Assembly (NCBI GenBank): GCA_012839765.1
Contig: DUMW01000058.1
Coordinates: forward strand, 1-50,569
Direction: 5' to 3'
DNA: 50,569 nucleotides
Source: Bacillota bacterium
Lineage (GTDB): Bacteria; Bacillota; Limnochordia; DUMW01
Part shown: positions 42,558 to 50,564 of the stretch, one piece after another
Position numbering within the stretch: position 1 is the first letter of the stretch
How the letters are laid out: the number at the start of each line of letters is the position of its first letter
Notes under the pieces: model-generated
What the model was told of the DNA's origin: nothing
Seen by the model: the letters and a program-made list of their open reading frames with translations, nothing else
Database searches by the model: none
Program-made: the position numbers and the translations under genes

Positions 42558-45362
42558 ATGCGTAAGGCTTTCATTGTTTTTAGCTTTGTCTTGTTGGTTA
42601 TCGCAGTGGCGGTGGGAAGTAGTTTTGCCGAGGGTTGGACTGAACCTATTCGGGGATCCTGGGTTGTGGAACCAGGGGAAGAATCGGCTGTTTTGTTGGT
42701 GAACGGGAACCGAAGTTGTGAAATCGTAGTGTCTACAGTGGAACACTCGGCTGTGCAACAGGCGGTAACCTTCCTTGTCCAAGATTTGACTAAGATCACC
42801 GGTGTGACCCCGCAGATTGTGGAAACTCCCTCCGAGGAGGCATTGGCCCGGATCCATGTGATCACTCTGGGGGTTGGTGATGTGCCGGAGGCGGTGGACG
42901 AAGCCTTCTTGGCGGGAAAGTGGGAAGCCTTTCAGATTGTAACCGTTGATCAAGACGTTTATCTTGTTGGTTCCAATTTCCGAGGTACAGCTTTTGCGAT
43001 ATACACATTGAGTGAACGGTTGGGCATTGATCCCTTGTATCATTGGACGGGCTATGAACCAGAAAGACACAATCCCCTGAGGATGAAACAGGTGGATTAC
43101 CTTTCCGATTCGCCTACCTTCAGATACCGTGGCTTGTTCCACGACGATGAGGATATTCTGCCTCGCCCCATCGATCCCAGTACTGGGTACCCATACATTC
43201 GGGGTGAAGTTCCCATCGAGTGGTACGAAAGGTATTTTGAGACGGCCCTTCGGTTGAAGATGAACATGGTAGTTCCCTTCACAAGGGCATATCGCAACTT
43301 TGCTGTGCAAAAGATGGCCAGTGATTGGGGATTGTACTACAGCGGCCAACACTACGACATATTGATCTCTAACCCCTATGGTTTTTCCAAGCACGGACTG
43401 GCGGAACAGCGGGGGATCAGCGGTGGTTATGATTGGTTTAGCAACCGGGAAGGGATCATCGAGTATTGGAAGGCCGGAGTCCTGGAAAACCGTGAATTAG
43501 ATTGCATTTGGCCCATTGGCATGCGGGCTACCGATGATTATCCCTATAGTTTCCCGCCAGGCACCACCGATGAGGAGAAGATTGAGATTTATAACGAGAT
43601 CTTTGCCTTGCAGGTGGAGATGGTGAAGGAGCTTCTACCCCCGGATAAAGAACCCATCTTCCATTTTACCATGTATAACGAGATGCTGGATCTCTATCAG
43701 AAGGGCAAGTTCAAGTTGCCCGAGGGGGTCATCTTGGTCTGGGATGATGACGGTGACGGTGTGATGCGGGCTTTGCCCACCGAGGAAGACCATCGAATTA
43801 ATGACAAGCACGGGGTTTACTACCACCTGGCGTTTTTCGGTTGGTCTGCCAAACAGACAATCCACACCGTTACCCCGATGCGCATTGAGCAGCAGTTCCG
43901 GAACATTGTTGACGCGGGCGCTACAGAGTATTTGTTGGTCAACGTTTCTGAGCTGCGGGAGCACGTTATGGAGGTCCGGATGATCGCCGATATCGCCTGG
44001 GATGCGGAGAGTCACCTCAGTGGCCCCAATTCGGCTTACCGGTTTGTGGAGTGGTGGTGCCAAGAGTATTTTGATACGGCCTATCTGCCTGCCTTCAACT
44101 CCTATTTTAATTACTATCGGTTGATGGGTTCCTTCGACCGGGTCTGGTATGGTAGTGGCCATGTGTACAGCATGGTCCAATCCCTGTATAAGAAGTTTGC
44201 CGGAGAGTCCTACAACCAAGTGGGCGGGGGTACTATTGCCGCTCTGGCCGAGAGGGAAAAGGATTTTGAACGGGCTCTGGAATTGGCCCGGCAGGCGTCA
44301 GAGCTGATGACGCCGCAACAACGTCAGTTCTTTTATGAACATGTGCAGTTCGGGATGCTTATCGACTATCGACCGGTGCAGGCCGCTTTGAAACTGAGCG
44401 AAGCCCTGAGGGAACCCAATCTTGATCGGGCTTTTGCAATTTGCCTAGAGGCCTTTGAGTACTTGAAGCAGTTGGAAAGGGAGATCCTGAAGGCGGAACG
44501 GCCGCCTTTCGAGGAATGGTATCGGTCTACGTGGATTCGGGTTTCGGACTATCATCATTCCTGGAGTTCCATGAATCCACATCGTGCCTATTTTGTGCTG
44601 AGGGATTTCCTCACGGAGACGGGTGGAGTACAGATCAGGAGTCCTCGGCCGGCGGAGACCGTTAGTGGCGAAGTGCCAGTGGTGTTCAATACGAGTTCAC
44701 CTCGTTTGGTCCCCGTGACTCTGGTCGTGGAATTGGATGACCGAGAAATATATAGGGGTTCGACAGTGCCGCAACAACTGAGTTTCGACAGTACGTTGTT
44801 TGCCGATGGGCCGAAGACCCTGAAGCTGACTGCGGTCTATGACGAGGAGTATCTGGTCTGGTCCCAAGAGGTACCTATTGCCATTGCTAACCGGTGGACC
44901 CTTTTCGATCCTTTGAGAGCTCCCCAGGCGACCTTGTTCGGAGTCATCAACCATGACAAGGTTTCCTCGAAGTCGGAGGGTTGGGTATATCGGCAGGACT
45001 CACCGCAGCTGTTTTTCCGAGATGAGAACCGGCTCACCAGAGAGGCCGATACCACCGAGTATCTCATCTGGGATACTCCAAAATTGCAGCTGATACAGGC
45101 CACCATCTACGTACAGCCTGCAATGGCGGATAGGGTGAGGGACGTTGTATGTTTTGCCGTCTCTAAAGACGGGCAATCCTGGGAGGAACTGCCCTATTCC
45201 ATCGTGCAACAGGATGCCAATGACAGTTGGATCAAACTTGAGCTGTCGGCCGCGGTCGATGGAAAGTCGGGATATGAACGTTTTAGATTGACCCTGGTGG
45301 AAAGTGGTTTTGCAGGTGACTCGTTGCAGATTGGTGAGCTGAATTTCCAAGGTCTGAACTAA
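42558..45362 (+). CDS. Secreted GH115-family alpha-glucuronidase-like enzyme
   Basis: 934 residues with a signal peptide (FSFVLLVIAVAVGSSFAEG). The N-terminal domain and TIM barrel match GH115: FRYRGLFHDDED (about 187-198), MNMVVPFTRAYRNFAV, SDWGLYYSGQHYD, MRATDDYPYSFPPGTT, HFTMYNEMLDLYQKG, ILVWDDDGDGVMRALPT and VYYHLAFFGWSAKQT. GH115 enzymes cut (4-O-methyl-)glucuronic acid side chains from internal xylan residues. Residues 691-777 form an Ig-like domain and 778-934 a module shared with the GH43 protein. The usual GH115 C-terminal domain is thus replaced or extended. AAGGGGGCGAGG precedes the ATG. The substrate could also be another glucuronylated glycan. Confidence 0.87.
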   Translation: MRKAFIVFSFVLLVIAVAVGSSFAEGWTEPIRGSWVVEPGEESAVLLVNGNRSCEIVVSTVEHSAVQQAVTFLVQDLTKITGVTPQIVETPSEEALARIHVITLGVGDVPEAVDEAFLAGKWEAFQIVTVDQDVYLVGSNFRGTAFAIYTLSERLGIDPLYHWTGYEPERHNPLRMKQVDYLSDSPTFRYRGLFHDDEDILPRPIDPSTGYPYIRGEVPIEWYERYFETALRLKMNMVVPFTRAYRNFAVQKMASDWGLYYSGQHYDILISNPYGFSKHGLAEQRGISGGYDWFSNREGIIEYWKAGVLENRELDCIWPIGMRATDDYPYSFPPGTTDEEKIEIYNEIFALQVEMVKELLPPDKEPIFHFTMYNEMLDLYQKGKFKLPEGVILVWDDDGDGVMRALPTEEDHRINDKHGVYYHLAFFGWSAKQTIHTVTPMRIEQQFRNIVDAGATEYLLVNVSELREHVMEVRMIADIAWDAESHLSGPNSAYRFVEWWCQEYFDTAYLPAFNSYFNYYRLMGSFDRVWYGSGHVYSMVQSLYKKFAGESYNQVGGGTIAALAEREKDFERALELARQASELMTPQQRQFFYEHVQFGMLIDYRPVQAALKLSEALREPNLDRAFAICLEAFEYLKQLEREILKAERPPFEEWYRSTWIRVSDYHHSWSSMNPHRAYFVLRDFLTETGGVQIRSPRPAETVSGEVPVVFNTSSPRLVPVTLVVELDDREIYRGSTVPQQLSFDSTLFADGPKTLKLTAVYDEEYLVWSQEVPIAIANRWTLFDPLRAPQATLFGVINHDKVSSKSEGWVYRQDSPQLFFRDENRLTREADTTEYLIWDTPKLQLIQATIYVQPAMADRVRDVVCFAVSKDGQSWEELPYSIVQQDANDSWIKLELSAAVDGKSGYERFRLTLVESGFAGDSLQIGELNFQGLN

Positions 45363-45383
45363 ATGGTGCCCAGACACCATTTA
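45360..45383 (+). terminator. Stem-loop at the GH115 stop codon
   Basis: TAAATGGTG pairs perfectly with CACCATTTA around a 6-base loop, and the 5' arm begins with the stop codon itself. It lies 35 bases before the next start. Confidence 0.5.
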
Positions 45384-45417
45384 GATATAATGAATCACAA
45401 AAAGGGAGGAACAACTT

Positions 45418-46107
45418 ATGCGCAGGTACACTCTTACGCTTATGGCCTTATTGGTCTGTTTAATGTTCAGTGGTTGCTTCACGAAGAAGCAAGAGCCCGT
45501 GGAGATCACCTTACCCTTTACGTTGGATCTGAGCCAAGTGGAAGAGGGGACCCTTCCTAAAGAGATCAGGGTTATTACAGGTGACTGGAAGGTTATCGAT
45601 AACGCTTTAGAAGTAAACTTCCCGCCGCAGTCAGGGGAAGGATTGGGAGCCTTCTTGCATTTCCGTGGCCTTGAGTTGGCAGATTTTGATATGCGGGTAA
45701 GTATTAGTTTTGAAGCGGTGGATAGCGATAGTCGCTTCGCCATGTTGCTTTTCCGGGCCGACCACCTAAACCTGCCACGGCACAAAATACAGGTGCGTCG
45801 GGGTGGAACCAGGGCCGACGGTTTGCGTGTCCTATTCAGGAATGCCGCAAACACAAGTAAAGAGCAAGCCCGAGCCTCCTATAGTGAAAACTTCGAACTG
45901 GGTGAAGTCTACGATTTCCGTCTGGCGGTATGCGGGAACAAGGTTAAGCTTTTCATAGACGACAACCTCGTGTTCGATGTGGAAATTGCTGAGGAAGAAT
46001 GGCATAAGGACAAGGGCGCCGTTGGCTTGGGTGTATTTGGTGGCCGTGTGCGCTTCAGTAACATCAGTATCGACAGTATCACTCCGGAAGAGTTCGAAGC
46101 TCTGTAA
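45418..46107 (+). CDS. LamG-like lipoprotein (paralogue 1)
   Basis: 229 residues behind AAGGGAGGA. The leader ends MFSGC, a lipobox. The mature part is a beta-sandwich resembling DUF1080/LamG concanavalin folds: LPFTLDLSQV, GDWKVIDNALEVNFPP, GLGAFLHFRGLELADFDMRV, DSRFAMLLFRAD, and the closing GAVGLGVFGGRVRFSNISID. The proteins at 48420 and 49315 share all these blocks. No catalytic site is evident, so a surface glycan-binding protein is the likely role. It sits between the GH115 and GH2 genes in the same direction. Confidence 0.82.
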   Translation: MRRYTLTLMALLVCLMFSGCFTKKQEPVEITLPFTLDLSQVEEGTLPKEIRVITGDWKVIDNALEVNFPPQSGEGLGAFLHFRGLELADFDMRVSISFEAVDSDSRFAMLLFRADHLNLPRHKIQVRRGGTRADGLRVLFRNAANTSKEQARASYSENFELGEVYDFRLAVCGNKVKLFIDDNLVFDVEIAEEEWHKDKGAVGLGVFGGRVRFSNISIDSITPEEFEAL

Positions 46108-46556
46108 TCGGTGGTTGGGAGGCAGAGATGCCTTGTCGAGGCATCTCTGCAGGATCATACGTAGAAAAAGGAACAAGGAAACCTGCCCCTTGCACCAGGC
46201 GATGAATAAGGTTGTCTAGTCTCGAGCGGCTATCGTTGCACGAAGGATCGCTTCCTGCAGCCCTTTGGAAAGAAGATGGGTAAGAAGAACATAGGATAGA
46301 AGCCAATGTATTCGGTGAGGTAGGTTGTCTAGGCATCGCTTCTGAACAGAAAGTCGGAAACCAGGTGACCAATTATCTGGCATTGGCAGTTTGTCCTGGG
46401 GGTGGGAGCAAGGGGAGATCGGTGCTTCCTATGGAGCATTTATGGATCTAGTGGGTGTGCATGCACAGAACAATGCACTGGGAAGGATGGGAGCCGGGGT
46501 GAATTAGACCAGTGGGCTTTCCGAAGGCATTGTGTTGAATGAAAGGGGTTTCGGTA
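46108..46556. other. Intergenic region between LamG-like gene and GH2
   Basis: Apart from the terminator-like stem at its left end I see no gene, operator repeat or clear promoter. Confidence 0.45.
46122..46150 (+). terminator. Stem-loop after LamG-like gene 1
   Basis: GCAGAGATGCCT pairs perfectly with AGGCATCTCTGC (12 bp) around a 5-base loop. No T-run follows. Confidence 0.6.
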
Positions 46557-48326
46557 TTGAGTAGTGTGTTGAGAAGCGAATATCCTCGACCTGATAAGGT
46601 TCGGAAAGAATGGATGAGTCTAAACGGAACCTGGGGGTTTGCCTTTGACGATGAAAACAGGGGCACGAAAGAACGTTGGTTCCAGGACTTGTCTAAGCTC
46701 AATCAACAGATAGTCGTACCCTTTCCCTATCAGGCGAAGGCTAGTGGAATAGGGACGTCGGAGTATCATCCCATTGTGTGGTATGGACGACGCTTTTCCG
46801 TCCCCGCCAATTGGGACAAAAGGACGATCCTCCATTTTGGGGCCGTGGACTATGAGGCCACCGTTTGGGTGAATGGTGTTTACGTAGGCAGTCACCAGGG
46901 GGGATATGTTCCCTTCTCCTTTGATATTACCGATCTGCTTCAACCGGGGGAAAACGAGGTTGTCCTGCGGGTGGTGGACATGGCGCGGATCGACCAACCC
47001 CGTGGAAAACAGAGTGCCCGGGATAAATCGTGGGCTTGTTGGTACACCCCGGTTACAGGAATTTGGCAGTCGGTATGGTTAGAGCATCTAGACAGAATTC
47101 ACATCAAAGATTTCTATTTGGTGCCGGATATAGAGAATCAGTGCTTGCTAATCGAGTACACCTTGAGTGAGGTAGTGGAGGGGCTCTCATTAGAGGCCAC
47201 GGTTCTTTGTGAGGGGAAACAGATTGTGCAGCAGGATGTGACCGTGAGTCCGCTGTACACCCGATGGAGCAACATTACTCCGATGGACGTGGCGAAGATG
47301 AGTGTTCCTGTACCCCAGGCCCGGTTATGGTCGGTGGAGGATCCCTTCTTGTATGACCTGACCCTTACCCTGAAGCGGGATGGGCAGATCGTGGATGAGA
47401 TCAAGACCTATTTTGGTATGCGGGAAGTAACGCGGAAGCATGGTCAGGTCTATCTCAACGGACGGCCCTGTTACCAGCGGCTCGTTTTGGACCAAGGTTA
47501 TTGGGCCGAAGGGATTTATACGCCTCGATCGGTGGAAGACTTGAAGAAGGATGTGGAACTGATCAAGGCCTTAGGCTTCAATGGGGTACGGAAGCACCAA
47601 AAAATTGAAGACCCCTATTTCTACTATTATTGTGACAAGTTGGGACTGTTGGTCTGGTCAGAAATGCCCGCCTGTTACGAATATACCGAAACCGGTGCCG
47701 AAAACCTGCGTCGGGAATGGACTAAGGCAGTGCTCAGGGACAGAAATCATCCCAGTATTATTGCCTGGGTGCCTATGAATGAGAGCTGGGGCGTGGATCA
47801 GCTTTTCCGGAGCGTGGATTCGAGAATCGTGGCCTACCTCGAGTCCCTGTATTACCATACCCGTTCCCTAGACCACACCCGCCTAGTGGTAAGCAATGAC
47901 GGATGGCAACATGGGACAACGGATCTGTTGACCATCCACGAATACACCCAGGATGCAAAGGATCTTAAACGTCGCTTTCAAGCCTTTGCAGATAATCCCA
48001 ATGCCACCACCTTCAGTCACAACCGCGAGACCCTCCTAGACGGATTCAAACTTACGGATCAGCCGATCATTGTTTCGGAGTTCGGCGGCGTAAAAATCGA
48101 AGATGGCCAGTCGGGATGGGGTTACGGTAATGCCGCGAAGGATGCGGAAGATATGCTGAACCGGGTGAGCCAGTTGGTGGACGCTCTTTTGAGCTTTAGC
48201 CAAATTGCCGGTTACTGCTATACGCAATTGACCGATGTGGAGCAGGAGGTCAATGGTCTGCTGACCATCGATCGGCAACCAAAAGCCGATTTGGAGCGCC
48301 TGAGGCAGATCTTCACCCGGCGTTAG
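46557..48326 (+). CDS. Cytoplasmic GH2 beta-glycosidase
   Basis: 589 residues from a TTG 8 bases after AAAGGGG; an ATG at 46539 would add six residues. There is no signal peptide. Domains in order are the GH2 jelly-roll (EWMSLNGTWGFAFDDEN; DYEATVWVNGVYVGSHQGGY), the Ig-like linker domain, and a TIM barrel with GFNGVRKHQKIEDPYFYYYC, acid/base Glu409 in MNESWGVDQ and nucleophile Glu508 in VSEFGGV. It cuts a beta-linked galactosyl, glucuronyl, mannosyl or arabinosyl unit. Given GH115 and GH105 nearby, a beta-glucuronidase or beta-galactosidase acting on imported oligosaccharides is plausible. It is short for a LacZ and closer to glucuronidase size. Confidence 0.9.
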   Translation: MSSVLRSEYPRPDKVRKEWMSLNGTWGFAFDDENRGTKERWFQDLSKLNQQIVVPFPYQAKASGIGTSEYHPIVWYGRRFSVPANWDKRTILHFGAVDYEATVWVNGVYVGSHQGGYVPFSFDITDLLQPGENEVVLRVVDMARIDQPRGKQSARDKSWACWYTPVTGIWQSVWLEHLDRIHIKDFYLVPDIENQCLLIEYTLSEVVEGLSLEATVLCEGKQIVQQDVTVSPLYTRWSNITPMDVAKMSVPVPQARLWSVEDPFLYDLTLTLKRDGQIVDEIKTYFGMREVTRKHGQVYLNGRPCYQRLVLDQGYWAEGIYTPRSVEDLKKDVELIKALGFNGVRKHQKIEDPYFYYYCDKLGLLVWSEMPACYEYTETGAENLRREWTKAVLRDRNHPSIIAWVPMNESWGVDQLFRSVDSRIVAYLESLYYHTRSLDHTRLVVSNDGWQHGTTDLLTIHEYTQDAKDLKRRFQAFADNPNATTFSHNRETLLDGFKLTDQPIIVSEFGGVKIEDGQSGWGYGNAAKDAEDMLNRVSQLVDALLSFSQIAGYCYTQLTDVEQEVNGLLTIDRQPKADLERLRQIFTRR

Positions 48327-48363
48327 CTGGTTCCGGATTGAGTATGAATTCAGGCTGTAACAA

Positions 48364-48385
48364 GGCTCTGTCTAGAGGCGGAGCC
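48364..48385 (+). terminator. Small stem-loop after GH2
   Basis: GGCTCTG pairs with CGGAGCC (one G-U) around an 8-base loop, 35 bases before the next start codon. No T-run follows. Confidence 0.35.
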
Positions 48386-48419
48386 ACAGATAAACGACAT
48401 AGGAAGGGAGAAAGGAAAA

Positions 48420-49094
48420 ATGAATAGACATCTGGTTGTGAGATGTGTACTGGTAGCAGCTTTCGTTTTGCTTGTAGCAGGTGTGGCCCTTGGTGCTACT
48501 TTGCCCTATGAAGTGGACTTATCCAACGTACCCAATGGTAGTCTACCGCCTGGATGGTATCCTTTGAACGGTGATTGGCAAGTTGTAGATGGGACCCTGG
48601 AAGGCTACTATCCTCCCGCGGCCGGTGACGGTCAGGGTGCCTTCATCTTCATCCCTAACCTGATGGTGGATGACTTCGATCTTCAGTTGACCATGGAGTT
48701 TAAGTCTGCTGCCCAGGGCTCTCGGTTTGGTGCTATCATGTTCCGTAGCGCCCCCGCCACCGGTGCGCCTCGTCACAAGTTGCAGATCAGACAGCGGACT
48801 ACGGACCGTAATGGTATCGGTTTGCTGTACCGTGACTCTGACAAGAAGGCCACCCGGATCGGTGAAATGCCCCTGCATCACGATTTCGAGCTGAATACCC
48901 CTTACCGGGTGCGACTGGTGGTGTTCGGCGATCGCATTAAACTCCTCATCGAGGATACTCTGGTCATGGATCTGACCGCGAGGACTTACCTGCAAAAGGG
49001 AGGCATCGGTTTTGTGGTGCATGGTGCCACCGTGCGCTTCAGTAACATCCGGATCGATTCGGTGGATGAGGAGAAATTCAACTCCATATACTAG
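48420..49094 (+). CDS. LamG-like secreted protein (paralogue 2)
   Basis: 224 residues behind AAGGGAGAAAGG. The signal peptide (LVAAFVLLVAGVALGATL) has no lipobox, unlike paralogues 1 and 3, so this copy is soluble outside the inner membrane. It shares LPYEVDLSNV, GDWQVVDGTLEGYYPP, DDFDLQLTMEF, GSRFGAIMFRS, RHKLQIRQ and VRFSNIRIDSV with them. No catalytic residues are recognisable. A freely diffusing version of a binding fold that is otherwise membrane-anchored repeats the pattern seen in the left locus (7813 and 8613). Confidence 0.82.
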   Translation: MNRHLVVRCVLVAAFVLLVAGVALGATLPYEVDLSNVPNGSLPPGWYPLNGDWQVVDGTLEGYYPPAAGDGQGAFIFIPNLMVDDFDLQLTMEFKSAAQGSRFGAIMFRSAPATGAPRHKLQIRQRTTDRNGIGLLYRDSDKKATRIGEMPLHHDFELNTPYRVRLVVFGDRIKLLIEDTLVMDLTARTYLQKGGIGFVVHGATVRFSNIRIDSVDEEKFNSIY

Positions 49095-49187
49095 TGCCTC
49101 TGTTGTGGTGTGCCAAAAAGGACGGATTTAGTAAGTGACAGCTTCCATTCCCTAAGCCGCTTCGAGGGAGCGTGTAGGTGATGTTGC

Positions 49188-49286
49188 TGGCCAGTGCCGG
49201 AGGCCGTTTGTGTCTGCAGATGGGCGGCCTTCGGTCTGGCCAGGTAACGCGGTAGAGATAGTCGACGGGGTAGCAAGACCGCGTTA
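49188..49286 (+). terminator. Tandem stem-loops before LamG-like gene 3
   Basis: TGGCCAGTGCCGGAGGCCG pairs with CGGCCTTCGGTCTGGCCA (nearly perfect, 18-bp stem, 18-base loop), followed immediately by TAACGCGGT pairing perfectly with ACCGCGTTA across a 24-base loop. The second stem ends 28 bases before the next ATG. It may be a terminator/attenuator or an mRNA-stability element. Confidence 0.55.
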
Positions 49287-49314
49287 TGCAAAATCCAAAG
49301 AGGGGGGTAAGCTC

Positions 49315-49998
49315 ATGCGTAAATACGGTCTTGTCTTTGTTGCATTGCTGGTTTGTCTGGTGCTAAGTGGATGTTCTGAGCACGAGGGCACCAAGATCAC
49401 CTTGCCCTATACGTTGGATCTGAGCAAAGTCAGTGAGGGTAGCATCCCCAGGGAGATGCAGGTCTTCGCGGACGAGTGGCAAGTGGTAGACAATGCTTTG
49501 GAGGCCAACTTTCCTCCTAGGGCTGGAGATGGATTAGGTGCTTTCATCTATTTCAAGGGTCTTGAGGTAGCCGATTTTGATCTTAGCGTAACGATCACCT
49601 TTATGGAAGTGGACAGCGACTCGCGTTTTGCCGGCATCCTTTTCCGTTCAAACGCCAATAGTAACTTGCCACGCCATAAGCTGGTTATCCGTCAGGGTGC
49701 GGCAAGCCGCAGTGACGGAATTGGTCTAAGGTTCAGGAGTAGCTTCGATGAGCCGGAGTGGATCGAGCGGGATCGGGCCTTCTATGACCTTGAGTTGGGG
49801 CGGCCCTATGATGTGCGAGTGGTGGTTTGCGGTGACCAGGTCAAACTGTTCATCGATGGGATCCGGGTGAAGACCTTCAACACCGACAAATGGCACAGTG
49901 AGACGGGCTCCATTGGCTTTATGGCCTTCGGCGGCCGGGTCCGGTTCAGCAATATTCACATTGCGCCGATAACCCCTGAGGAATTCAACAAACTTTAA
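49315..49998 (+). CDS. LamG-like lipoprotein (paralogue 3)
   Basis: 227 residues from the ATG behind AGGGGGG; a longer frame from 49210 would place 35 polar residues before the leader and is unlikely. The leader ends LVLSGC, a lipobox. It is closest to paralogue 1: both share LPYTLDLSKV / LPFTLDLSQV, NALEANFPP / NALEVNFPP, GLGAFIYFKGLEVADFDLSV, VDSDSRFAGILFRS, and the ITPEEF ending. The putative role is surface glycan binding. It is the last gene of the right locus and is followed by a terminator. Confidence 0.82.
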   Translation: MRKYGLVFVALLVCLVLSGCSEHEGTKITLPYTLDLSKVSEGSIPREMQVFADEWQVVDNALEANFPPRAGDGLGAFIYFKGLEVADFDLSVTITFMEVDSDSRFAGILFRSNANSNLPRHKLVIRQGAASRSDGIGLRFRSSFDEPEWIERDRAFYDLELGRPYDVRVVVCGDQVKLFIDGIRVKTFNTDKWHSETGSIGFMAFGGRVRFSNIHIAPITPEEFNKL

Positions 49999-50020
49999 GC
50001 CAAGGGCGGAGCATGGATCG

Positions 50021-50045
50021 GGGCGTCCTGCTGGACGCCCTTACT
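50021..50045 (+). terminator. Terminator of the right sugar locus
   Basis: GGGCGTCC pairs perfectly with GGACGCCC around TGCT and is followed by TTACTTAAT, 22 bases after the last gene. Confidence 0.7.
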
Positions 50046-50223
50046 TAATAGTAAACGAGAGATTCCGGTGCAAGAAATGGTTTTCTAGTGTTCTGGGTTG
50101 TAAGGCTGACTTCTTCTTGTAACTTGCGTGCTGAAAATGGTTTAATGTCGAGATTCACTGAGAACATCAAGAGCCCAGCTAAGATATGGGAGATTGCAGC
50201 CTAAAGGACTTCTTGCGGTGCAA

Positions 50224-50259
50224 GCAGGATACATTGGAACAGAAATTTGGGAATATAAG
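50224..50259 (+). promoter_or_regulatory. GCAGGA...GAATAT element, copy E
   Basis: GCAGGATAC, 18 bases, GAATATAAG. It has the same outline as the element at 40933 and the first parts of the three operator-like repeats. Whether it belongs to one family is uncertain. Confidence 0.3.
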
Positions 50260-50507
50260 TACACTTCTGATAACAGTAGCAAAGTACTGGCCGGTGGTTT
50301 CCTACGTAACGAACTGAAAATGGGGCGAAGCCACAGACTTGGTGGCTAGGGATGTTGCTTCAGCCGAAAGCAAAGGGTTCCTGCGGCGACAAGGGGTGAG
50401 AAGCGCCGCCACAATTCTTAGACGGATTTTGCTCAGGCAATACGGGGTCCACGCAAATTTCGTAGGGACGCTTGAAGAAGAGAGGGAGGATATTCCAGAC
50501 AAAAAAA

Positions 50508-50563
50508 GAAAGAGTCCTCAAACAAGAAAAGAAGGCGCTAAGCGCTAAAAGGAGGACTCTTTC
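50508..50563 (+). promoter_or_regulatory. Stem-loop masking a ribosome binding site
   Basis: GAAAGAGTCCTC (50508-50519) pairs perfectly with GAGGACTCTTTC (50552-50563), 12 bp. The 3' arm contains the GAGG of AAAGGAGG and ends one base before the next start codon, so folding would block ribosome access. The loop holds another small palindrome, AGCGCT. Confidence 0.65.
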
Positions 50564-50564
50564 C

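Noticed and set aside
14757-50137. TAACTTGCGTG(C)TGAAAA at 14757 and 50120
   Set aside because: An 11-base match plus a gapped extension is expected by chance about once in a window this size, and the two contexts are unrelated.
50339-50548. 69-codon plus-strand frame at the right end
   Set aside because: No ribosome binding site, basic low-complexity end, and it overlaps the 5' arm of the stem-loop.
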